Translations under genes and position numbers: made by a program
Notes under the pieces: generated by a model
Databases searched by the model: none
Seen by the model: the letters and a program-made list of their open reading frames with translations, nothing else
What the model was told of the DNA's origin: nothing
Part shown: positions 52,873 through 60,993 of the stretch, piece after piece
How positions within the stretch are numbered: the first letter of the stretch is position 1
How the letters are laid out: each line of letters opens with the position of its first letter
NCBI GenBank assembly: GCA_943846665.1
Contig: OX044358.1
Span: 1,984,001-2,048,000, forward strand
Length of the DNA: 64,000 bases
Direction: 5' to 3'
Origin: Arcticimaribacter sp002477625
GTDB lineage: Bacteria; Bacteroidota; Bacteroidia; Flavobacteriales; Flavobacteriaceae

Positions 52873-53265
52873 TTAAAAAAATGAGCTAAGAATTCCCAAG
52901 AGACAAATGCTCAATACGCTAATTCCAAAATATACATAGCGCATTTGTTGCTCTGGCTGAAAGGGAGCACTCTTCCAAATGAAATAGATGTATGCAACAA
53001 TAGCATAGGTTGATAGAAATAGATTTAAACCTTCATCATATCCTAAATAGTAAAGAGAAAAACCAATAATAGCCTGTGAAACCCCTAAGTTGATTTGAAA
53101 CTTCTTTGAAAAACGCAAAAGTCCTTTTAGGTCTACTTGCTCTTGTTTTTCTTTACTCATCGTATTGTATCCGGAGAGGAGGTAAGCTGCATTTTGTTCG
53201 GTTATTAGATAACCAACCCCAATAAAAACCAAGCTTAGTATGCAGATGAGAAGAATAATTTCCAT
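52873..53265 (-). CDS. DUF3784 membrane protein
   Basis: 130 residues with four hydrophobic segments and a cytoplasmic loop holding LLSGYNTMSKEKQEQVDLKGL, the DUF3784 hallmark. Function unknown. It lies 4 bases downstream of the broken methyltransferase, in the same minus-strand unit. Confidence 0.82.
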   Translation of the reverse strand: MEIILLICILSLVFIGVGYLITEQNAAYLLSGYNTMSKEKQEQVDLKGLLRFSKKFQINLGVSQAIIGFSLYYLGYDEGLNLFLSTYAIVAYIYFIWKSAPFQPEQQMRYVYFGISVLSICLLGILSSFF

Positions 53266-53269
53266 GTGT

Positions 53270-53881
53270 TTATTTTTTCTTTAAATGTGCAAATTGAAAA
53301 TTCTGAAGGGTGTTGAACGGAGTTGAGTGGTCTTCGGTTTGAGCGTGCACCACTTCAAATGCAGCACCAAAACAAGCCGTAAGTTCAGCAAGATTGTATT
53401 GTGTAATGGGAAGTCCACTGCATTTTAATGGGCCTTCTTTTGAAAAAACACCCAATACCATATAGGAGTCTACCCACTGCGTGACGGTATTTTTGTAGGC
53501 TTCAATTTCAGTTGCTGTTGTTAGAAAATGAAATGTTGCTCGATCATGCCAAAGGTCATAGGTTCTTTTGGGTTTAAAATCAAGGATATCCGAAACGATC
53601 CATGTTACCTTATCTGCCGCAATTCCCAGGCGTTTTTGGGCTCTTTTGATGGCTTGTTCCGAGATGTCCAATACGGTTATTTAACTGTAGCCTGCATCTA
53701 GCAAATAATCAACCAAAAGACTATCGCCTCCCCCTATGTCAATAAGTGCAGCATTCTTGGGCAGCTTCGATGCCTTGATGTAATCCAGTGATGTTTTGGG
53801 GTTCTCTTGGGTCCAACTTACTTGGTCCGGTGTTTTGGTCTTATATACCTGTTCCCAATGTTCTTTTTTTTCTGGCTGCAT
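53270..53881 (-). pseudogene. Class I SAM methyltransferase with an in-frame stop
   Basis: 204 codons in one frame from ATG 53881, interrupted by TAA at codon 67 (53681-53683). The first part has HWEQVYKTKTPDQVSWTQENP and the SAM motif LIDIGGGDSLLVDYLLDAG; after the stop the same frame continues with ITVLDISEQAIKRAQKRLG, WHDRATFHFLT and LGVFSKEGPLKCSGLP to the end. The family (thiopurine/tellurite-type methyltransferases) matches across the stop. A single A-to-T change from AAA would make it. Pseudogene, error or readthrough cannot be told apart here. Confidence 0.85.
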
Positions 53882-53927
53882 GGTAAAAATTTAATTTTGA
53901 TCTAAGATACAACATAAAGATATAATA

Positions 53928-54793
53928 TTAATTATAGCTGTGTTTGTCTTTCCAGCGTCGATGACTCCATAGCCACAGTGCGGGTTGCTTCCGTATATTC
54001 TGTTCTAATAATTCAATATATGCATTGATGCATTTGTTTTTCTCTTTGTGTGCTGGTCCTTGTTCAATAACTTTAAACGTCAATTCGTAATGTCCGCGTT
54101 TGGGTTTCCTGATTTCTGGATAGAGTACAGCCTATTTCAGTTTAGCAGCAATGCGATCGCCTCCGACCATAAAATCAGTTTCTTGATTCATAAAAGTAGC
54201 GGTGTATCGTTGCGAATTGTGCTTGGGACTCTGATCACCAATAATACAATTGAGTGAAAGCACCCATTCATTTTTAAATCGCAATAACTCTTTATACCCC
54301 TGTTGTGATGGAATGCATTGGGTATCAAATTGACTTCGAATCTGATACATCAATTTATCTATATACGAATTCGATAAGGGCTGGTAAAAGGTTGAGGTTG
54401 CAAAGCGTGTGTAATGGGGTGTGAAAGAAAGCCATTCCCAATTGCCCATATGTGCGGTGTAGAGCACGATGCTCCTGTTTTCGAGATAAAAGGCTTCCAA
54501 CATTTCGGGGTTAGTTATTTTAAAACGTTTGAGGATGGTTTTTTTAGAAATTGTAAGTGCCTTGATCGCTTCAAAAAGTACATCACAAAAATGGTGATAG
54601 AATTCCTGTTCAATTGTTTTAAGTTCCGAAGGAGAAAGTGACGGAAATGAATTCTTTAAGTTTATTCGGACAATTTTTTTCGATAATGAAGTATATAATA
54701 GAAAAGAAAATAAAGGCAATTAGAAAGGAAATACACCAATGGAAAAGGAAGGATTGCGATAAGGTAGAGGGGGAGGTAAAGCAATCTATTCAT
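53928..54793 (-). pseudogene. LpxL/HtrB-like lysophospholipid acyltransferase with frameshift and nonsense codon
   Basis: Lipid A or glycolipid acyltransferase family. The repaired product would have 288 residues. ATG 54793 opens MNRLLYLPLYLIAILPFPLV, a membrane helix, to YRKK; then a 7-A run on the minus strand (plus 54674-54680), one A short, shifts the frame. KIVRINLKNSFPSLSPSELK, the catalytic YTAHMGNWEWLSF (H-x4 region) and YQPLSNSYIDKLM follow in the new frame. A TAG at 54132-54134 (CAG in relatives is likely) cuts off the last 67 codons, which still match the family (AVLYPEIRKPKRGHYELTF, then WLWSHRRWK). Two independent lesions make true decay more likely. Confidence 0.85.
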
Positions 54794-55109
54794 CTGAATT
54801 CCATTTTGAATTACAGCCTTGTTTTTTTATGGATTTACAGTAAAATGTAGGGCCTGTTTTTGCTTCGTAGCCTACAGATGAATTTCTTTTGAGTATTGGG
54901 GTTAGTTGCATAGGGTGAAATTTGGTTTCGCAAAAATACAGAATAATTATAAAAGAACACCATGCTCTTTGTCTGTCAACAGATTATCCTTACATTTGCG
55001 CACTCTTATGATTAAATAGAACGAGAGTACACAAAGAAAATTAAGAACAACTTCTGTTGTTTTTCATTTAAAGTTCTATAAAACAACGGGATACAAATAT
55101 TTATCGGCA
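54794..55109. other. 316-base gap upstream of rpsA
   Basis: Divergent upstream region between the acyltransferase pseudogene and rpsA. It contains the strong rpsA promoter (54968-54998) and a leader of about 105 bases. No small gene or RNA recognised. Confidence 0.5.
54968..54998 (+). promoter_or_regulatory. rpsA promoter, full consensus TTTG-N19-TACATTTG
   Basis: TTTG at 54968-54971, exactly 19 bases, then TACATTTG at 54991-54998: a perfect match to the Bacteroidota housekeeping promoter and the best in the window. Transcription should start near 55005, giving a leader of about 105 bases in which S1 autoregulation could act. Confidence 0.75.
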
Positions 55110-56930
55110 ATGGCTGAAGAAAATAATACACCGCAAGAGGCTACTGAGCAAGAAGCTCCACAAGAAGTCCAAGCACAACCTACTGCAAATAATGCAGAGG
55201 ATTTCCTTTCAAACTTTAACTGGCATAATTACGAAGAAGGTATCGACGTAATCGAAGATGCTCAATTATTGGAGTTTGAAACCCTAGTAAAAGAAAATTT
55301 TGTAGATACAGCAGATGAGGATGTGATTGACGGAACGGTAGTCTTTATGACAGAACGTGAAGCGATCATTGATATCAATGCAAAGTCTGAAGGAGTTATC
55401 TCGTTAAACGAATTCCGTTACAACCCCGACCTTAAGGTAGGAGATACCGTAGAGGTTATCGTTGATGCTCGTGAAGACAGAACTGGTCAATTGATTCTTT
55501 CTCACCGTAAAGCACGTGTGATTAAGGCATGGGATCGTGTCAATAATGCACATGACACAGGTGAAATCGTTAATGGTTTTGTTAAATGTAGAACCAAAGG
55601 AGGAATGATTGTAGATGTTTTCGGAATCGAAGCATTCTTACCAGGATCTCAAATCGACGTTAAGCCAATCCGTGACTACGATCAATATGTAAATAAAACA
55701 ATGGAATTCAAAGTGGTTAAAATCAACCAAGAATTCAAAAACGTTGTTGTATCGCACAAAGCCTTGATCGAAGCAGATATCGAAGAACAGAAAAAAGAAA
55801 TCATTGGACAACTTGAAAAAGGTCAAGTTCTTGAAGGAACTGTTAAAAACATTACTTCATACGGAGTATTCATCGACCTTGGAGGTGTAGATGGATTAAT
55901 TCACATTACAGACCTTTCTTGGAGTCGTATCAATCACCCGAATGAGATTTTGGAATTAGACCAAAAACTCAATGTGGTAATCTTAGACTTTGATGATAAC
56001 AAATCTAGAATCCAATTAGGATTAAAACAATTGAGCGCTCATCCATGGGATCAATTGGGAGATACAATCAAAGAAGGTCAAAAAGTAAAAGGTAAAGTTG
56101 TTGTAATCGCAGATTACGGTGCATTTATCGAAATCGAAGATGGTGTTGAAGGGCTTATCCACGTTTCTGAAATGTCTTGGTCTACGCACTTGCGTTCGGC
56201 TCAAGATTTCGTGAAAGTTGGAGACGAAGTTGAAGCAGTTATCTTGACCTTAGATCGTGAGACACGTAAAATGTCTCTTGGAATCAAGCAATTGACTCAA
56301 GATCCTTGGACCGATATTACGGCTAAGTATCCTGTACAATCGAAGCATTCTGGAATCGTAAGAAACTTTACTAACTTCGGTGTATTCATCGAATTAGAAG
56401 AAGGAATCGACGGTTTAGTATACATCTCTGATTTATCTTGGACTAAGAAAGTGAAGCACCCATCAGAAATTCTGACGGTTGGTGATACAATCGAAGTTCT
56501 AGTATTGGAATTGGATGTTGAAGGACGTAAACTTAGTTTAGGTCACAAACAAACAATGGACAATCCATGGGATAAATACGAAACTGAATTTGCACTTGAT
56601 ACAACGCACAAAGCTGAATTAGCTGAAATCGTTGACAAAGGAGCGACCATTAACTTCAACGACCACGTTGTTGCTTTTGTTCCTTCTCGTCACCTTGAAA
56701 AAGAAGATGGAAGCAAACTCGGATTGGGTGAAGAAATTGAATTCAAAATCATTGAATTCAACAAAGAATTCAAACGTGTAGTAGCATCTCATACAGCACT
56801 TTTCAAAGAAGAAGAGCGTAATAACATACGTAAGGCAACTAAGAAAATCGCTGCAAGTAACGCTGAAAAGACGACTCTTGGAGATCTAGATGCTTTAGCT
56901 GAATTGAAACAAAAGATGGAAGGGAAATAA
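55110..56930 (+). CDS. rpsA: 30S ribosomal protein S1
   Basis: RNA-binding ribosomal protein. 606 residues. An acidic, Gln/Glu-rich N-terminal extension (about 1-60) is followed by repeated S1 (OB-fold) domains: TVVFMTEREAIIDINAKSEG, GGMIVDVFGIEAFLPGS, VKNITSYGVFIDLGGVDGLI, VVIADYGAFIEIEDGVEGLI, VRNFTNFGVFIELEEGIDGLV and a last, weaker one with AFVPSRHL. Bacteroidota ribosomes carry S1 but depend little on Shine-Dalgarno sequences, in keeping with A-rich leaders here. It has its own promoter and terminator. Confidence 0.98.
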   Translation: MAEENNTPQEATEQEAPQEVQAQPTANNAEDFLSNFNWHNYEEGIDVIEDAQLLEFETLVKENFVDTADEDVIDGTVVFMTEREAIIDINAKSEGVISLNEFRYNPDLKVGDTVEVIVDAREDRTGQLILSHRKARVIKAWDRVNNAHDTGEIVNGFVKCRTKGGMIVDVFGIEAFLPGSQIDVKPIRDYDQYVNKTMEFKVVKINQEFKNVVVSHKALIEADIEEQKKEIIGQLEKGQVLEGTVKNITSYGVFIDLGGVDGLIHITDLSWSRINHPNEILELDQKLNVVILDFDDNKSRIQLGLKQLSAHPWDQLGDTIKEGQKVKGKVVVIADYGAFIEIEDGVEGLIHVSEMSWSTHLRSAQDFVKVGDEVEAVILTLDRETRKMSLGIKQLTQDPWTDITAKYPVQSKHSGIVRNFTNFGVFIELEEGIDGLVYISDLSWTKKVKHPSEILTVGDTIEVLVLELDVEGRKLSLGHKQTMDNPWDKYETEFALDTTHKAELAEIVDKGATINFNDHVVAFVPSRHLEKEDGSKLGLGEEIEFKIIEFNKEFKRVVASHTALFKEEERNNIRKATKKIAASNAEKTTLGDLDALAELKQKMEGK

Positions 56931-56950
56931 TCCTTTTTTCTTTAACTGTA

Positions 56951-56980
56951 AAAACCTCCTTTATTTAAAGGGGGTTTTTT
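56951..56980 (+). terminator. Intrinsic terminator of rpsA
   Basis: Stem AAAACCTCCTTT / AAAGGGGGTTTT with loop ATTT and a single G:T pair, followed by a T run to 56980. It begins 20 bases after the rpsA stop. Confidence 0.88.
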
Positions 56981-57015
56981 TATGCCATAAATCAAGTGGG
57001 CTGGATAAAAAATAA

Positions 57016-57023
57016 TATTTTTG
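57016..57023 (+). promoter_or_regulatory. Probable pyrR-pyrB promoter -7 box (TATTTTTG)
   Basis: A perfect TAnnTTTG 18 bases before the pyrR ATG and after the rpsA terminator. There is no room for a PyrR-type antiterminator hairpin between it and the start codon. Confidence 0.45.
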
Positions 57024-57041
57024 TAGTATAAAACAAAAGGC

Positions 57042-57588
57042 ATGCAACCCAAGTTACTTCTTAATGCACACCAAATTGACATTCTACTGCATCGCCTTGC
57101 ATGTCAATTAATAGAACGCCACCTCGATTTTTCAAAAACAGTGCTTATTGGCTTACAGCCTCGGGGCGCTTTTGTTTTGGATCGCTTGATCGAGCTACTT
57201 ACCAAAAACTACGGTATCGTTGATATAACCCACGGGAAACTTGACACTACCTTTTTTAGAGACGATTTTAGAAGAACGGATAAGCCGCATGCGGCCAATG
57301 CAACCCAAATGAACTGTTGCTGTCGAAGACAAGTGTATTGTCTTTATAGACGATGTTTTATATACCGGACGAAGTATTCGAGCTGCTCTAACGGCAATTG
57401 AATCGTATGGACGACCAAGTGAAATAGAATTATTGACCCTTATTGATCGTCGCTTCAGCCGCCATCTTCCTATACAACCCGACTATGTTGGACGTCAAAT
57501 AGATTCCTTACAAAACGATAAGGTGGAAGTGAAATGGAAAGAAGTAACCGACGAAGATGCGGTATATTTGATTAAAGAAACCCTATGA
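57042..57588 (+). pseudogene. pyrR: Bifunctional PyrR (pyrimidine operon regulator/uracil phosphoribosyltransferase) with a +1 frameshift
   Basis: Without the extra base the product is 181 residues, full length. The first frame reads LLNAHQIDILLHRLACQLIE, VLIGLQPRGAFVLDRLI and FRDDFRRTDKPHAANATQMN. After ATG-AAC, seven bases (57315-57321) stand where six are expected, and the rest, with the PRPP motif IVFIDDVLYTGRSIRAALTA and IDRRFSRHLPIQPDYVGRQ, lies in another frame and ends at TGA 57586-57588. Its stop overlaps the pyrB ATG by 4 bases, so the operon layout is intact. Confidence 0.85.
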
Positions 57589-58523
57589 GTGAATTAAGTG
57601 TAGACCATTTATTGGGAATAAAATACTTAAAAGAAGATGATCTGCATCTCATCTTTGAAACTGCGGATCACTTCAAAGAAGTAATCAACAGAAAAATAAA
57701 AAAGGTGCCCACCCTGCGCGATATTACAATCGCCAATCTTTTTTTTGAAAACAGTACCCGAACAAAGCTTTCTTTTGAATTAGCCGAAAAACGTTTAAGT
57801 GCTGATGTCATAAATTTTTCTGCAGCACAATCTTCTGTTAAAAAAGGAGAAACCCTTATCGATACGGTAAACAACATCTTGGCGATGAAGGTCGATATGA
57901 TGGTGATGCGTCACCCCAATCCCGGTGCGGCCTCTTTTTTATCTAAGAATGTCGATGCCTGTATCATCAACGCAGGAGACGGAACCCATGAACATCCAAC
58001 CCAAGCCTTGCTCGATGCTTTTTCAATACGAGAAAAATTCGGAGAGGTAGCGGGTAAGAAAATAGTAATAGTTGGTGACATCTTGCATTCACGAGTAGCA
58101 CTCTCCAATATTTTTGCTCTCAAAAAACTAGGTGCAGAAGTGAAGCTCTGCGGACCTAAAAGTCTTTTGCCAAAGCATTATGAGTCTTTAGGTGTTGCGG
58201 TTGAATTGGATCTTAAGAAAGCCCTACAATGGTGTGATGCGGCGAATATGCTTCGGGTACAAAACGAGCGTATGGATAAAAGTTATTTCCCTTCCATCCG
58301 AGAGTATACCCAGCTCTACGGTTTGGGTCTTCCCCTTCTAAAAAGTTTAAATAAAGAAATTGTGGTTTTGCATCCTGGTCCAATCAATCGAGGTGTCGAA
58401 ATCAGTTCTCAAGTTGCTGATTCTGACCAAGCCATCATTTTAGATCAAGTAGAAAATGGAGTTGCAATTCGCATGGCCGTGATCTACCTTTTAGCCTCAA
58501 AAATAATGATTCCTGCACAATGA
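57585..58523 (+). CDS. pyrB: Aspartate carbamoyltransferase catalytic subunit
   Basis: Makes carbamoyl aspartate in pyrimidine synthesis. 312 residues, full length. The carbamoyl-phosphate motif is NSTRTKLSFELAEKRL, followed by MVMRHPNPGAASFL, DGTHEHPTQALLD and the aspartate-loop region VVLHPGPINRGVEI. No pyrI regulatory subunit is adjacent; the pairing with pyrR is the usual arrangement. It overlaps both pyrR (4 bases) and the next gene (4 bases). Confidence 0.97.
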   Translation: MSELSVDHLLGIKYLKEDDLHLIFETADHFKEVINRKIKKVPTLRDITIANLFFENSTRTKLSFELAEKRLSADVINFSAAQSSVKKGETLIDTVNNILAMKVDMMVMRHPNPGAASFLSKNVDACIINAGDGTHEHPTQALLDAFSIREKFGEVAGKKIVIVGDILHSRVALSNIFALKKLGAEVKLCGPKSLLPKHYESLGVAVELDLKKALQWCDAANMLRVQNERMDKSYFPSIREYTQLYGLGLPLLKSLNKEIVVLHPGPINRGVEISSQVADSDQAIILDQVENGVAIRMAVIYLLASKIMIPAQ

Positions 58524-58849
58524 TTTTAAGTAAAGAAAACAACACCCTTGTATTGCTACTAGATGAGGAAAACATTAAAAACCCTAAGGCTTTTTGTTCC
58601 GATTACACCGAGGAAGCACAAGAGCTTGATGTCGTTTTTGACGCCTTGCAACTTCCAAATCTGAATGCACACAAAGATGCACTTACCTTTGTTCTAGCAG
58701 CCTTCCAAAATGATGAGTACTCCTGCGTTACCGTTGCTTTACCCAAACAATACACGGACCTTCCAGAAACATGGGTTGTTGTCCCAACCCTAGAAGAGGC
58801 AAACGATTTCATCGAATTGGAGCGTATACAACGCGACTTAGGATTTTAG
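58520..58849 (+). CDS. Small conserved protein next to rnz (often mislabelled ribonuclease Z)
   Basis: 109 residues. It has no metallo-hydrolase motif. The alternation of VLLLDEENIK, ALTFVLAAFQ, CVTVALPKQY and WVVVPTLEEANDFIELERIQRDLGF suggests a small STAS-like alpha/beta fold. In Flavobacteriia this family sits directly before rnz and sometimes inherits its name. Overlaps pyrB by 4 bases and lies 4 bases before rnz, so co-transcribed. Confidence 0.78.
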   Translation: MILSKENNTLVLLLDEENIKNPKAFCSDYTEEAQELDVVFDALQLPNLNAHKDALTFVLAAFQNDEYSCVTVALPKQYTDLPETWVVVPTLEEANDFIELERIQRDLGF

Positions 58850-58853
58850 AATT

Positions 58854-59759
58854 ATGCAATTAACCATCATCGGCTGTCATGCAGCAACTCCTCGTAAAAA
58901 CGCTCAAACAACTGCTCAATTACTTGAAATAAAAGGACATTTGATGCTTATCGACTGTGGAGAGGGTACACAGATGCAGTTGCGTAACTTGGGGGTTAAA
59001 TTTGCTCGTATTCAGCATATTTTTATTTCACACCTACACGGAGATCATTTTTATGGCTTGATTGGACTGATCAGTACGTTTCGTTTACTCGGAAGAGCCG
59101 CTGATCTGCACATATATGGGCCAAAAGGAATCAAAGAAATCATTAGCCTACAACTTAAATTGGCTAAGTCTTGGACCGATTATGCGCTTTACTTTCATGA
59201 ACTGGATGGTACAGAATCTGTAATTGTTTTTGAGGACGAGAAAGTCAAAGTTTCTACTGTTCCTCTGGATCATCGTGTGTATACGAACGGTTACTTTTTT
59301 GAAGAGAAAATCGGTCCACGCAAGATTAATAGTGAAGCTGCAAAAGTACATGGTGTTGAGGTTTGTGATATGGAAAACCTAAAAGCTGGAAAAGATTATT
59401 TGAATACTGCGGGTGAATTAATTTCAAACGCAGAGTTAACCTTAGACCCTGAACCCCCAAAATCCTATGCATTTTGTAGCGATACGGCTTATAAAGAAGA
59501 CATCGTTCCCATCATTGCCAATGCAACGATGCTGTATCACGAATCTACTTTTTTGAAAAATCATCTCGATTTAGCCGCAAAAACCAAGCACAGTACAGCA
59601 GGACAAGCGGCACAAATTGCAGCTAAAGCCCAGGTTGGTGGGTTAATTCTTGGGCATTATTCTACCCGCTATGGTGATTTAAACGCATTTGTTGATGAAG
59701 CACAGGCGTCTTTTCAAAACGTATATTTAGCTGAAGACAATAAGGTTTTTGAAATATAG
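58854..59759 (+). CDS. rnz: Ribonuclease Z
   Basis: Zinc endonuclease that trims tRNA 3' ends. 301 residues, full length. Metallo-beta-lactamase fold with FISHLHGDHFYGLIGLIST as the main zinc motif (near 58-76), an exosite-like stretch in the middle, CSDTAYKEDIVPI and ATMLYHESTF (further zinc ligands), and GHYSTRYGD near the C-terminus. Confidence 0.96.
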   Translation: MQLTIIGCHAATPRKNAQTTAQLLEIKGHLMLIDCGEGTQMQLRNLGVKFARIQHIFISHLHGDHFYGLIGLISTFRLLGRAADLHIYGPKGIKEIISLQLKLAKSWTDYALYFHELDGTESVIVFEDEKVKVSTVPLDHRVYTNGYFFEEKIGPRKINSEAAKVHGVEVCDMENLKAGKDYLNTAGELISNAELTLDPEPPKSYAFCSDTAYKEDIVPIIANATMLYHESTFLKNHLDLAAKTKHSTAGQAAQIAAKAQVGGLILGHYSTRYGDLNAFVDEAQASFQNVYLAEDNKVFEI

Positions 59760-59849
59760 TACTGCCTTTTTATCTAAAGAAAAACGAATTTTACCTCCTT
59801 TCAAGGCTCAAAATTTAAATTTCTTTCTCGGTTATTGTAACTTGCAGTT

Positions 59850-60503
59850 ATGAAGGAAGAGAACGACATCGGACACTTACGGAAGTCATACGAAAAAGGT
59901 GCCTTAGGCGATGATAAAAAAGCAATGCATCCAGCTGCGTTGTTTCAAGATTGGTTTGCTGCTGCTGATGCTCATCCCGAAGTAGAAGAAGCCAATGCAA
60001 TGAGTATTGCTACCCTTGGCACAGACGGCTTTCCAAAGGCTCGTGTGGTGTTATTAAAACAGTTTAGCTCGGAGGGATTCGTTTTTTACACCAATTATAA
60101 AAGTCAAAAAGGGCAAGCAATTGAAGCTTACAACAAAGTCGGATTGACTTTTTTCTGGCCTGCAATGGAACGTCAAATTATAATTAAAGGTGAAGCTCAA
60201 AAAGTTTCAGAAGAAACTTCGGATGCTTATTTTTATTCTCGTCCTATAGGAAGTCAAATAGGAGCTGTTGTTTCTCCTCAAAGTCAGCCCATAGAGGACC
60301 GTACTTTTTTAGAAACTCGGCTCCAGAAATTTCAAGTGCAATACGAACAAGAAGAAATAAAACGCCCGGATTATTGGGGTGGTTTTTTAGTGGTACCCCA
60401 TAGTTATGAATTTTGGCAAGGCAGACCCAACCGTTTGCACGATCGAATGGAATTTTCTTTAAATGAAAAAAAAATCTGGACAACAACACGTCTAGCACCC
60501 TAA
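59850..60503 (+). CDS. pdxH: Pyridoxamine 5'-phosphate oxidase
   Basis: FMN enzyme making pyridoxal phosphate. 217 residues, full length. FMN-binding ARVVLLKQFSSEGFVFYTNYKSQKG, TFFWPAMERQIIIKGEAQKV, the RPIGSQIGA segment and the C-terminal WQGRPNRLHDRMEFSL are all typical. It supplies the cofactor of enzymes such as the large PLP protein at 38-40 kb. One base separates it from the SixA-like gene. Confidence 0.97.
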   Translation: MKEENDIGHLRKSYEKGALGDDKKAMHPAALFQDWFAAADAHPEVEEANAMSIATLGTDGFPKARVVLLKQFSSEGFVFYTNYKSQKGQAIEAYNKVGLTFFWPAMERQIIIKGEAQKVSEETSDAYFYSRPIGSQIGAVVSPQSQPIEDRTFLETRLQKFQVQYEQEEIKRPDYWGGFLVVPHSYEFWQGRPNRLHDRMEFSLNEKKIWTTTRLAP

Positions 60504-60504
60504 A

Positions 60505-60993
60505 ATGAAGAACCTGATATTTTTAAGACATGCTAAGTCGAGTTGGGACCGTCCGGTTTCGGATCGTAACCGACCGCTTTCAAATTCTGGTATACAAGCG
60601 ATTCAGCAGGTTGCAATGCATTGGAACACTGTTTTTAGTGCTGCCCAGTGTATCATGTGCAGTCCAGCAAACCGGGCGCTACACACAGCAACCATCTTAG
60701 CCCACAGTCTAGACTACGATATGAATATAATTAAAATTGATGAAGCGCTGTATACGTTCAATTCCAGCGATTTACTCACATACATTAAAAGGCTAGATGA
60801 TGTTTATGATCACCTGTTGCTTGTGGGTCATAACCCTGCCTTTTCTGTAGTTACCCAAGAATTATCAGAGAATAACGTTCCGGAACTCAGTACTGCTTGC
60901 TGGGCACAATTGACCTTTGAAGCCAACCGCTGGTCAGAAATTAAACAAGGAACATCCCTACATGGTTCTCGAAAATCGCTATCCAATTTATGA
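60505..60993 (+). CDS. SixA-like histidine phosphatase
   Basis: 162 residues with the histidine-phosphatase motif FLRHAKSSWDRP (RHG variant RHA) and the second catalytic His in LLVGHNPAFSVV. Family members dephosphorylate phosphohistidine or other small phosphorylated targets. Together with ppk1, whose catalytic intermediate is a phosphohistidine, the pairing is notable. It overlaps ppk1 by 4 bases. Confidence 0.88.
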   Translation: MKNLIFLRHAKSSWDRPVSDRNRPLSNSGIQAIQQVAMHWNTVFSAAQCIMCSPANRALHTATILAHSLDYDMNIIKIDEALYTFNSSDLLTYIKRLDDVYDHLLLVGHNPAFSVVTQELSENNVPELSTACWAQLTFEANRWSEIKQGTSLHGSRKSLSNL

